A stretch of 23,111 nucleotides of DNA from an uncultured Eggerthella sp. (GTDB taxonomy: Bacteria > Actinomycetota > Coriobacteriia > Coriobacteriales > Eggerthellaceae). Below are positions 15,051 to 21,761 of this stretch, piece after piece. Below the pieces are notes generated by a model that was not told where the DNA came from, did not search any database, and saw nothing but the letters and a program-made list of their open reading frames with translations. Within the stretch, counting starts at the first letter, position 1, and each line of letters opens with the position of its first letter. The stretch lies in NCBI GenBank assembly GCA_900547965.1, contig URJE01000017.1, positions 1 through 23,111 of the forward strand, read 5' to 3'. The translations under genes and the position numbers were made by a program.

Positions 15051-15301
15051 CCCCTACCTGGCGAGATACGGTCGAAATGTATTCTTCTGAGAGCGCTTTT
15101 CGGACAAGAAGCATACGTTGGGGCTAAATCCTGCCATCGTCCGCCCAAAACAGCATACGCTTGGCGCTTATCTTGCCCGATTGGCGCGGAAAAGGCGTTT
15201 TTGAATGATGAGGAATACGTTTCGGCATAATCTCGCCATGGGCGAGGTGATTAGAGTTACGCGAGCGGCGGATAACCGCTTTACGCGCGCTGCGGGCAAT
15301 G
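15051..15301. other. Non-coding stretch with one hairpin
   Basis: No gene is supported here. The only structure I see is CTCGCC-ATG-GGCGAG (15232-15246), flanked by AAT and ATT, which forms a 6-bp hairpin with a 3-base loop. The word GCATACG occurs twice (about 15111 and 15152) without other shared context. Confidence 0.4.
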
Positions 15302-15333
15302 AAAAGGCCGCCTCCCAGGTGGGAAGCGGCCTT
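15302..15333 (-). terminator. Rho-independent terminator of the leftward MFS gene
   Basis: AAGGCCGC (15304-15311) pairs with GCGGCCTT (15326-15333), then a single mismatch, then TCCCA (15313-15317) pairs with TGGGA (15320-15324) around a 2-base loop. On the minus strand the stem is followed by TTTTC. It begins about 35 bases after the stop codon of the transporter gene. Confidence 0.85.
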
Positions 15334-15368
15334 GATGGCTAAGCTGGTGGCTCTAATGCCCCACGTCA

Positions 15369-16658
15369 TTAATCCATCTTATGGTTGATGCCGTAGCCGA
15401 ACAGGGGCTTCGATTGAATTGCCAGGTAGATGCAGAACAGCAGGCCAACGATAGCTGCTGCGAGCAGCAGACCCATCATGGTGTACAGTGCGCCGGTTTC
15501 TCCCATGGCGGTGGTCATGGCGCCCACAATGAAGGGCAGGAAGGTTGCGCCAACACCCATGAAGGTCATGTACATTCCGGTGTTGCGACCCTTAGGACCG
15601 GGGCAGTAATTCTGGCGAACAACCAAGCCCGTCTGCAAAGCGCCGCCAGCAGCGAAGAAGCCGAGCAGTGCGATAGCAATGTACACGATGGCAACATTGG
15701 GAACAACCAACACCAAAGCCAGGGCCAGAGCGGAGAAGGCGAAGTCGATCAGTAGAACCTTCAGCGGGTTCCAGCGGAGCTTGCCCATTACTACTGCCCA
15801 GAAGAACACAGCGGTAATAGAGCCTACGGTGTAAATGGAGGCAAGAGCGGCACCGCCCATTTCGTCGAGGCCAAGGTTGGCCATGCCGAATGCCTTGGTG
15901 TACTGCTGTGCGCCGTACATGATAAACATGCAAATAAAGGCCATGACCAGGGTGAATACCTGAACCAGTACACCCGGCTTCTTGAGCATGGCGTCTTTTG
16001 CTGCCTGGATTTCGGCCTGAGCTTCGTCCATGCCGTTGTCGCCATCGGTTTTGGTGGCACGTTCGTCATCGTAACGGAAGGGCGTGATGATGGTCATAAT
16101 CAGGCATACGACGGAAAGCACGATAGGCAGATAGATGTTAACGTGCCAAATATGAGGTGCGCTGAATGCTGCAACGAAGATGGGGTAGATAACGCCCATA
16201 ACGGAAACGGCGGCCTTGATGCCGATAACGCCGGATGCGGCGTATTTCGGCTCTGCTTCTTGTGCGGCGGGGTACAGGGCCGCATCCCAGAAGCCAGATG
16301 TTGCAACGCCGGACAGGAAGGCGGCGATGTAGCAAGCGGTTGCATCGGTTGCCAGCAGCATCATAGTGAAGCAGATGATGTAGGCAACGGCGCCCGCGAC
16401 GGCAAACTTCTTACGTCCAACGCGGTCGGAGAGCTCGCCGCCAATCCATACGCTTAGCAGTTTGCCGAATCCCATGGCGGCAATTGCCATCGAAACCGCG
16501 GCGGAACCTGCGGTGGGGTCGGTGATGCCCCATTGGGTGTAGAAGTTGACTTTGTTCTGGCTCAAGATCAGGGCCTGGATGCCGTAGGTGAAGTAGCACA
16601 TGTACACCGTTGCCAGCGCAAAGCCGTAGTGCTTTGCCTTTTCTGCTGCTGCAGACAA
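15369..16658 (-). CDS. MFS transporter, TTG start
   Basis: A 429-residue protein with about twelve transmembrane segments and the MFS motif A GGELSDRVGRKKF between helices 2 and 3. It has a charged central loop (YDDERATKTDGDNGMDEAQA followed by EIQAAKDAMLKK) between the two six-helix halves. In the second half, NYCPGPKGRNTGMYMTFMGV is notable. The start was set at TTG (16656-16658) because AAGGAG (16665-16670) lies six bases before it and the protein then begins SAAAEKAKHYGF directly before helix 1. Upstream ATG codons at 16745 and 16685 lack a comparable site and would add a poor leader. It is monocistronic, with its own promoter and palindrome upstream and a terminator downstream. The substrate is unknown; it is not obviously a sugar porter. 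Confidence 0.85.
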   Translation of the reverse strand: MSAAAEKAKHYGFALATVYMCYFTYGIQALILSQNKVNFYTQWGITDPTAGSAAVSMAIAAMGFGKLLSVWIGGELSDRVGRKKFAVAGAVAYIICFTMMLLATDATACYIAAFLSGVATSGFWDAALYPAAQEAEPKYAASGVIGIKAAVSVMGVIYPIFVAAFSAPHIWHVNIYLPIVLSVVCLIMTIITPFRYDDERATKTDGDNGMDEAQAEIQAAKDAMLKKPGVLVQVFTLVMAFICMFIMYGAQQYTKAFGMANLGLDEMGGAALASIYTVGSITAVFFWAVVMGKLRWNPLKVLLIDFAFSALALALVLVVPNVAIVYIAIALLGFFAAGGALQTGLVVRQNYCPGPKGRNTGMYMTFMGVGATFLPFIVGAMTTAMGETGALYTMMGLLLAAAIVGLLFCIYLAIQSKPLFGYGINHKMD

Positions 16659-16818
16659 TTCTTTCTCCTTACATTTTTTGGACATGCTGCTCGTCTGAAA
16701 CGAAGACGGTATCCCCTGCAAGGAGCCTCCCTCGGGCCCACTCATGACGCCTTGGATTCGTAGAGTTCTGTTGTGCGGATGCGCAAACGTCTGTGTATGC
16801 TACCCCTCGGTAAAAAAC

Positions 16819-16868
16819 CGAACATGTTCGATACAGATGGATAATATTTGTTTTCAATGCGAAATCAA
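16819..16868 (-). promoter_or_regulatory. Promoter with overlapping palindromic operator for the MFS gene
   Basis: On the minus strand, TTGATT (16863-16868) and TATTAT (16841-16846) are separated by 16 bases, a good sigma-70-type promoter in an AT-rich stretch. The predicted start of transcription is near 16834. The perfect 12-base palindrome CGAACATGTTCG (16819-16830) lies just downstream, about +4 to +15, a typical place for a repressor. The binding protein is not identifiable. The leader to the TTG codon would be about 175 bases. Confidence 0.5.
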
Positions 16869-17264
16869 TAGCCTATAGCTATGATACGAGGAAAAGGTGA
16901 ATATAGTCTCGATCTATTGGTAATCTATTCGCTTGTCCCATCCAATTCCTATGGATTCATTTCTTACGAATATAGATAGGTAACGGATGGTTTTGCCGCA
17001 CAGATGCCAGGTAGCGCAGGTGGTATTCTTATGCTTATCGTATAAAACGTGCGTCTTCGGGGTTTGCCCCGCGTTTAAGGCAAGCATGCACTCGAAGCAA
17101 TGCGTACCCGCAGCAAAGTGAAAAGGTATCGCCGAGCTTTGCTTTGAGGTTGAAGCTGCGCTTTGCGCTTAGGGCGAAGCGGCAAAGGGGAAATGGCGCG
17201 CGTGCAGAGAGAGGGCATTCGGCATGACAATCATGCTGGGTGAATTTGTGCGGAGGGATGCTGG
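16869..17264. other. Intergenic region upstream of the zinc-ribbon gene
   Basis: About 16869-17040 is AT-rich with recurrent GAATATAG and CTATTGGTAA/ATAGGTAAC-like words. TATAAA at 17041-17046 could be a -10 element for the rightward gene, but its -35 is poor. CGGGG-TTTG-CCCCG near 17058-17071 is a short hairpin. GCATGA-CAA-TCATGC (17222-17236) is a perfect 6-bp hairpin just before the ribosome binding site of the next gene. Nothing coding was found. Confidence 0.35.
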
Positions 17265-17609
17265 ATGAGCTCCAAGAAAAAGAACCAGAAAACCAATCCC
17301 AATAAAAGAAAGAACGACGAAACGGCGATTATCTGCCCGTATTGCGGCGGTACCCATTTCGAGTACACGGCCGAAAAGCGTCGTGTTCCCAGCAAATGGT
17401 ATGTGCATGTAGTCACGGCGATCATTGTTATCGGCATCGCATTTGTAATGCCATATTTCTCTATCGCGTTCGCCATCGCTTACGTCGTGCTGACGTTCAT
17501 GCCCCGCAAGGTTTTGGTGGGCACATGCAAAGATTGTGGTGAGGAAACGCTCTTCAACCGTCCAGAGGATGGCAGCATGAAGCCGAGCTTCGATCAGCCC
17601 CACCTGTAG
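17265..17609 (+). CDS. Small zinc-ribbon membrane protein
   Basis: A 114-residue protein with a lysine-rich N-terminus, then CPYCGG (Cys24, Cys27), a hydrophobic hairpin of two segments (about 46-63 and 65-79) and CKDCGE (Cys88, Cys91). The two CxxC pairs on either side of the membrane hairpin could form one four-cysteine zinc site on the cytoplasmic face, since a two-helix hairpin returns the chain to the same side. GGAGGG lies seven bases before the ATG. No partner genes adjoin it. Function is unknown; zinc-ribbon proteins of this size often serve in protein-protein or nucleic acid contacts, but nothing here specifies that. Confidence 0.72.
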   Translation: MSSKKKNQKTNPNKRKNDETAIICPYCGGTHFEYTAEKRRVPSKWYVHVVTAIIVIGIAFVMPYFSIAFAIAYVVLTFMPRKVLVGTCKDCGEETLFNRPEDGSMKPSFDQPHL

Positions 17610-17614
17610 GATGC

Positions 17615-17884
17615 TTTGCGGTCCGAGCCGGGCCCTTTTTGCGGGAAGCCTTTTCGGTCCGAATCGGCTTTATTTATGGACGTTTCGATCTGGTTCGGCC
17701 TCGTCTTTGGATATTTCGGCCTGATCGTTTCTATCTGCAAGGGCGTTTTCGGTCCGAACTGGCTCAACCTGTAGGGGCTCTTTCGCCTTGAACCGGCCTC
17801 GTCCGTAAGATCGCTTTGGTTTTGATTGGCCGCATCCATAAAAAGATGATTGCGGTTTGAGTGGCCCCCGTTTTCGAGAGGACG
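17615..17884. repeat. Eight-unit degenerate tandem array, 31-36 bases per unit
   Basis: Units start at 17615, 17651, 17683, 17714, 17746, 17778, 17814 and 17849, with lengths 36, 32, 31, 32, 32, 36, 35 and 36. Most share an opening close to TTTCGGTCCGAATCGGCC and a variable tail ending near GGACG, GGGCG or GATCG. The closest copies are those at 17651 and 17746 (TTTTCGGTCCGAA in both). Minus-strand open frames run through it because the period is close to 33, but they have no ribosome binding sites and their products only echo the repeat. The rest of the gap to 17965 shows nothing recognisable. Confidence 0.7.
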
Positions 17885-17965
17885 ATTCGAGCACGACCCA
17901 GCATGGCAACAAGCTTGTTTCATAACGGAAATACTTCGCAGCTACGATGAATGCGAAAACAAACG

Positions 17966-18000
17966 AGGGCGCCCCGTTTCATTGACGAATGGGGCACCCT
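17966..18000. promoter_or_regulatory. Hairpin just upstream of the small membrane protein gene
   Basis: AGGG-C-GCCCC (17966-17975) pairs with GGGGC-A-CCCT (17991-18000) with one mismatch and a 15-base loop. It ends about 12 bases before the ribosome binding site of the next gene. On the plus strand it has no T tract, so it is more likely a leader structure; on the minus strand it is followed by a T-rich stretch but no minus-strand gene is known to end there. Confidence 0.45.
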
Positions 18001-18024
18001 CTGTGGTTCATCGGAGGTGCGGTT

Positions 18025-18258
18025 ATGGCGAACAACGTGAAGAACGCAAACAGAATACAGCCTGAAAGCTTGAAATATGTCCCCATGCGCAAGGTTGCTC
18101 GAGTCATGACGCTTGTTGCGGGTGCTTTGTCCTCCGGCATCGTAGCGTTTTCCATTGCCGAAGCGGCGTGGGCGTGGGCAGCAGTCTTTGCGGCGGTGGC
18201 AGCTGTGGCGTTTTATCTTGCTTACGCTATGACTGTCGATCTACGAGAAGCGCGCTGA
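18025..18258 (+). CDS. Small membrane protein, 77 residues
   Basis: The frame opens upstream at 17989, but GGAGGTG (18013-18019), five bases before the ATG at 18025, fixes the start at MANNVKNANR. The protein has a basic N-terminal part, two hydrophobic segments (about 27-44 and 47-69, the second very Ala-rich: AWAWAAVFAAVAAVAFYLAY) and a short charged tail DLREAR. It has no cysteines and no motif that I recognise. It converges on murB with only 17 bases between the stop codons and no terminator visible there. Confidence 0.62.
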   Translation: MANNVKNANRIQPESLKYVPMRKVARVMTLVAGALSSGIVAFSIAEAAWAWAAVFAAVAAVAFYLAYAMTVDLREAR

Positions 18259-18275
18259 ATCAGCAAAACGCCGCG

Positions 18276-19202
18276 CTAGTTATTGGCGGGGTCGAATCCC
18301 CACATACGCACTTCGGTTTCAAGCGTGACGCCGAACTGGTCCGCTACCGCCGCTTGCACGTCGCGGATAACCTGCAGGACATCGGCTGCGGTTGCGTTGC
18401 CGGTGTTCACAACGAAACCGGCATGTTTGGTGGAAACCTGGGCATCGCCAACTGAATGGCCCTGCATGCCTGCGTCTTGAATGAGCTTGCCTGCAAAATA
18501 GCCTTCGGGGCGTTTGAACGTGCTACCTGCGCTTGCCATTTCAAGCGGCTGCTTGGAGGAGCGGCGTTGGGCTAAGTCGTCCATCTTGGTGCGAATATCG
18601 TCTTTGTTTCCTGCCGCAAGTTGAAGGGTTGCTCCCAGCACAACAAGCCCCTCATCGCTCATCATGCTGTGGCGATAACTCCAATCGGCTTTTTCTGCAG
18701 GAATTTCGCGAACCGTGCCGTCGGGGAAGAGGCAGGAAACGCTTACCGCAACATCTTTGAACTCGCCATCGTAGGCGCCTGCGTTCATGATTGCCGCTCC
18801 GCCAACAGAACCTGGGATTCCGCTGGCAAATTCGTAGCCTGTAAGCCCCGCTTCGAGTGCCGCTTGCGCAACTGCTTCGTTGGTGGCTCCAGCCTGAGCA
18901 TGAACGATGGATCCGTCGATAGCGATATGTGCCATGCGCTGGCCGATTTCAATGACCACGCCAGGCAGACCCGCATCGGAGACCAGCAAATCGCTTCCGC
19001 AGCCCACGATCCACCAGGGGACATCTGCCTTTTCGGCGGCGTTGATGGCCGCGGTGATGTCCGCAGCATTGCTTGCTCGTACAAAGAACTGAGCGGGACC
19101 GCCGCAGCGGAACGTGGTGTGTTTGCTCATGGGCTCATTGTTTAGCAGGTCGTCGCTGGCAAAGATTTGAGCAAGAGCGGTGTTGAGTTCTTCGATGTTC
19201 AT
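18276..19202 (-). CDS. murB: UDP-N-acetylenolpyruvoylglucosamine reductase
   Basis: A 308-residue FAD enzyme that reduces UDP-GlcNAc-enolpyruvate to UDP-MurNAc, the second committed step of peptidoglycan precursor synthesis in the cytoplasm. FAD-binding motifs are HTTFRCGGPA (28-37), GCGSDLLVSD (67-76) and GIPGSVGGAAIMNAGAYDGE (128-147). Catalytic positions are Arg177 in SYRHS, Ser227 in SAGSTFKRPEG and Glu297 near LETEVRMWG. The segment AGKLIQDAGMQGHSVGDAQV followed by STKHAGFVVN is typical of the shorter MurB type. The ATG has only a weak AGG five bases upstream. It stands alone, not in a mur cluster, as is common for murB in actinobacteria and firmicutes. Confidence 0.96.
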   Translation of the reverse strand: MNIEELNTALAQIFASDDLLNNEPMSKHTTFRCGGPAQFFVRASNAADITAAINAAEKADVPWWIVGCGSDLLVSDAGLPGVVIEIGQRMAHIAIDGSIVHAQAGATNEAVAQAALEAGLTGYEFASGIPGSVGGAAIMNAGAYDGEFKDVAVSVSCLFPDGTVREIPAEKADWSYRHSMMSDEGLVVLGATLQLAAGNKDDIRTKMDDLAQRRSSKQPLEMASAGSTFKRPEGYFAGKLIQDAGMQGHSVGDAQVSTKHAGFVVNTGNATAADVLQVIRDVQAAVADQFGVTLETEVRMWGFDPANN

Positions 19203-19447
19203 ATATGCCTACTTATCATGTTTGGTTCCGAGTGTTTTGCTGTGGCTATGCCGATGCGCCTGCCTATTTGGCAGCTTGCAATAACCGCAAGAGATATATT
19301 GGTTTTGGATTTGCTCGGCGGTTTTAGCGCGTCGTGCAAGTCCGTTTAAGTGTAGCGTAATCGGACGCTGCAACGAAAACGACGAAAGTAAGTGCTGGGC
19401 TCGGGGCGCCGTCAGTCGATGGGGCAGCCGCAAGAGCCCTATCGGTT

Positions 19448-19517
19448 TTGCACTATTCACTCCACAAGAGTAAAGTGGCTTCCATGTTCACGGATGGAAT
19501 GCGCCTGGGGGAGGCGC
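19448..19517 (+). promoter_or_regulatory. Possible promoter and leader hairpin of the TauE/SafE-like gene
   Basis: TTGCAC (19448-19453) and TAAAGT (19471-19476) are 17 bases apart and form a moderate promoter. The short leader then contains GCGCCT-GGGGG-AGGCGC (19501-19517), a perfect 6-bp hairpin four bases before AAAGGGG, the ribosome binding site of the permease gene, so it could affect translation. The rest of the 19203-19533 gap holds no gene; a small inverted repeat, CTTGC and GCAAG, lies near 19275-19292 upstream of murB. Confidence 0.35.
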
Positions 19518-19533
19518 GTTAAAGGGGAAGCTC

Positions 19534-20247
19534 ATGGAAAAATACCTATTTTGGGGCACATTTTTCTTTGCCTATCTAATTAACGGTATTACCGGCTTCG
19601 CGGGCAATATCTTCGCAATGCCGGTGGGCATGGTCACCATCGGCCACGAAGAGTCCATCGTGGTGCTGAACTGCACTGGATTCCTTGCCAGTGTGCTTAT
19701 TGCCTTCACGGGCATCAAGCACGTGGTGTGGAAAGAGCTGGCGAAGATGTGCGTGATCATGGCGATTTTCATGGCCATCGGTGCGTGGATCAACACCATT
19801 GCTCCGCTGAGCATCCTTTCCAAGGTATACGGCGTTGCGGTTTTGATCATTGCTATCCGTGGCTTGTTCTTTAATAAAGAAGACAAGCTTTTACCCGATT
19901 GGATCCTGTACTGCATCCTTGCCATAGCCGGCCTTATCCAGGGCATGTTTGTTTCCGGCGGTTCTTTCCTGGCTATTTATGCCTTGCAGAAGATTCGGGA
20001 CAAGGAAGCATTCCGGGCAACCACCACTATGACCTGGGTGTTCCTAAACGGTGCCTATGCCCTTTATGGTATTCAGGGCGGCTCCCTTGGCGGCGATGGA
20101 TTGCTTACGTTGGCAGTGTGCATCCCCTTGCTTATTCTTTCCACCTGGTTGGGCGGTCTTATCCAGAAACGCATCAGCCAAGAACAGTTCGTGAAGTTCA
20201 CCTACGTCTTGCTTACCGTAATTGGCTGCGTGCTTTTGATTAAGTAA
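19534..20247 (+). CDS. TauE/SafE (TSUP) family membrane permease
   Basis: A 237-residue membrane protein with about seven to eight hydrophobic helices in two similar halves. The first half begins with INGITGFAGNIFAMPVGM and the second with AIAGLIQGMFVSGGSFLAIY; this paired G-rich opening (compare GxxGxGGG of the family) is the TSUP signature. Members move sulfite, sulfoacetate, taurine-derived anions or other small organic anions across the cytoplasmic membrane. AAAGGGG lies seven bases before the ATG. It is followed by a bidirectional terminator and has no co-transcribed partner, so the substrate cannot be inferred. Confidence 0.87.
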   Translation: MEKYLFWGTFFFAYLINGITGFAGNIFAMPVGMVTIGHEESIVVLNCTGFLASVLIAFTGIKHVVWKELAKMCVIMAIFMAIGAWINTIAPLSILSKVYGVAVLIIAIRGLFFNKEDKLLPDWILYCILAIAGLIQGMFVSGGSFLAIYALQKIRDKEAFRATTTMTWVFLNGAYALYGIQGGSLGGDGLLTLAVCIPLLILSTWLGGLIQKRISQEQFVKFTYVLLTVIGCVLLIK

Positions 20248-20294
20248 GCGTTCGGAAGATGCTCTTTTGTCATTTTTCTTGCGCCGAAAGAAGA

Positions 20295-20316
20295 AAAGCC
20301 CGCTGATGCGGGCTTT
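20295..20316. terminator. Bidirectional terminator between the TSUP and glycosyltransferase genes
   Basis: AAAGCCCGC (20295-20303) pairs perfectly with GCGGGCTTT (20308-20316) around the loop TGAT. A-rich sequence on the left and TTT on the right give it the terminator form in both directions. It lies two bases beyond the stop codon of the leftward glycosyltransferase gene. Confidence 0.88.
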
Positions 20317-20318
20317 CG

Positions 20319-21383
20319 TTAGCGGTTTGCTTTCAGGCGTGCGAAAAGGCTGGTGCTGTTTTGGCGCACCCAGCTTATGAACTCGCTTTCCGTCATAGTG
20401 AGCGTAATATTGCCCATACGCAGGGGTGCCAACACCAAGTACATCATCTTGGTGCGGGGTCGTGCCTTCTTCAGCGCTTCGCGTGCATGAGGAGTGGATA
20501 TCATCTGCTTGATGGCGGCACGCTTCTCTTCCTTCGAAAGCGTGCAATTGCAGTTGGTAACGTTTTCGATGCAGCCAACCAGTCGTTCTGCGTAGCGACG
20601 GGCTAAGAACTCCTCGATTTCAGGAGAATCCAAGTTCCAATACGCGTACAGCTCGTTCATCCAGCGATGTTCTTCTTCACGCTTGTCGTACATGTCGGGA
20701 CGGTACTTGGTGTTTTCGCTTTCAGCGCGAGCGCGCAGGAAGTGGTAGTAGTGACCGTCGATACAGCCCACGCGTTCAACGTCTCGCATGACATCGAGAT
20801 TGAACGGCAGGTCATCCCAAAACGTGCCAGGGAATCGGATACCCTTTTCCTTGATGTAGCTGCGGCGATACAGCTTGTTCCACGGCGCATACAGAAGCTG
20901 GGCATCGAAAAGCTGGCAGGCGTTCGCGCGGAATTCTTCTTGCGATTCGAATATGCGATCGGGCGCATTGCGCAGTTCGCGATAGTACTTGCCCTCATCG
21001 TCGTAGTACGTGTCGATGGTGAACCCGGTGATAAGAAGGTCGAGGTTGTGCTTGGAGGCGACGCGGTACATGTCCTTCAACATGGTGCGGTCGCACCAGT
21101 CGTCGCCGTCCATGAAGTACAGGTAATCGCCGCGAGCAATTTCGATAGCGGCGTTGCGTGCAGCGGCGGCTCCCTGGTTTTCCTGATGGATTACGCGGAT
21201 GCGCACATCGTCATCGGCAAGTTTGTCGCACAGAACGCCACTGCCATCGGTGCTTCCATCGTCTACCAGCAGAATCTCGTAGCTAGTGCATGTTTGATTC
21301 TGCAGCGAGCCGACGGCACGACGCAGCCAGGATTCTACGTTGTAGACAGGAATAATGACGCTTATCGCGGGACTGTGTGACAC
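20319..21383 (-). CDS. Family 2 glycosyltransferase
   Basis: A 354-residue GT-A fold glycosyltransferase. N-terminal motifs: ISVIIPVYNVESWLRRAVGS, the nucleotide-binding LLVDDGSTDGSG (DDGSTDGS at 41-48), NQGAAAARNAAIEIARGDYL and the metal-binding YFMDGDDW (DGDD at 92-95). The middle has WNKLYRRS and FPGTFWDDLPFN, usual for this group, and the C-terminal 100 residues are helical and basic, which suggests membrane association. Such enzymes add a sugar to a lipid-linked or wall polysaccharide. The start is a GTG: AGGAG lies nine bases before the GTG at 21383 and only three before that at 21389, so 21383 was preferred. It is divergent from the WecA-like gene, which may supply its lipid-linked acceptor (inference). 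Confidence 0.9.
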   Translation of the reverse strand: MSHSPAISVIIPVYNVESWLRRAVGSLQNQTCTSYEILLVDDGSTDGSGVLCDKLADDDVRIRVIHQENQGAAAARNAAIEIARGDYLYFMDGDDWCDRTMLKDMYRVASKHNLDLLITGFTIDTYYDDEGKYYRELRNAPDRIFESQEEFRANACQLFDAQLLYAPWNKLYRRSYIKEKGIRFPGTFWDDLPFNLDVMRDVERVGCIDGHYYHFLRARAESENTKYRPDMYDKREEEHRWMNELYAYWNLDSPEIEEFLARRYAERLVGCIENVTNCNCTLSKEEKRAAIKQMISTPHAREALKKARPRTKMMYLVLAPLRMGNITLTMTESEFISWVRQNSTSLFARLKANR

Positions 21384-21671
21384 GAGCACCTTCTCCTGAA
21401 TCTACGGGTTTTAACTCGCTCATTCTACACAATGCAGTAGCGCCGAATGTGTTGCCTGACGGGGAGTACAAGGTACTTCCACGTTTTGGTGGCTGCTCTC
21501 CACAAAGGCTGCAAAAGTAAGCTGTTGGCAGAGGGGAGCTGCAAGGCGCTTCGGCATGGGGTGGGGTCCATGCTCGTGCGAAGCGGGGCAAGTTATATGT
21601 GGCGTTAGGGAAGGCTCGTGCTGAGGTGAACCTGCTCTTTTCGTGCTTGCGATGCCGTTAGTTGGCTGTAG
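21384..21671. other. Divergent intergenic region, nothing coding seen
   Basis: This stretch separates the glycosyltransferase and the WecA-like gene. TAGAAT on the minus strand (21422-21427) may be the -10 element of the glycosyltransferase promoter; no good -35 accompanies it. The remainder is G-rich on the plus strand and shows no gene or clear repeat. Confidence 0.3.
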
Positions 21672-21700
21672 TTGGGAGAAGCGCCTCTTCGGTATATAAT
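21672..21700 (+). promoter_or_regulatory. Strong sigma-70-type promoter of the WecA-like gene
   Basis: TTGGGA (21672-21677), a 17-base spacer and a perfect TATAAT (21695-21700). Transcription should start near 21707, giving a leader of about 55 bases before the ATG at 21762. This rules out the longer reading frame that opens at 21672. Confidence 0.8.
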
Positions 21701-21761
21701 CATCATTTGGAGTGAGCGCGTTCTGCCGCGCTATCTAATATGTTCGAGAAAGAGGGGGCGC

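Noticed and set aside
16819..16830. LexA/SOS box at CGAACATGTTCG
   Set aside because: The known Gram-positive and actinobacterial boxes have four bases between GAAC and GTTC; here there are two. The downstream gene is also a transporter, not a repair gene.
17615..17884. CRISPR array
   Set aside because: No constant repeat alternates with unique spacers; each whole unit is degenerate and unit length is 31-36 bases with no spacer. No cas gene is near.
17594..17923. Minus-strand frames of about 80 and 109 residues through the large array
   Set aside because: They exist because the repeat period is near 33 bases. The predicted proteins only repeat Lys/Pro/Asn-rich words, and no ribosome binding site is seen.
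18286..18300. tRNA-like T-arm sequence (GGGGTCGAATCCCC)
   Set aside because: It lies inside the end of murB and encodes the WGFDP residues. No anticodon or acceptor arms surround it.
21672..21761. N-terminal extension of the WecA-like protein
   Set aside because: The extension would be encoded by the -35/-10 promoter itself. The ATG at 21762 has a strong ribosome binding site and starts at the family's first helix.
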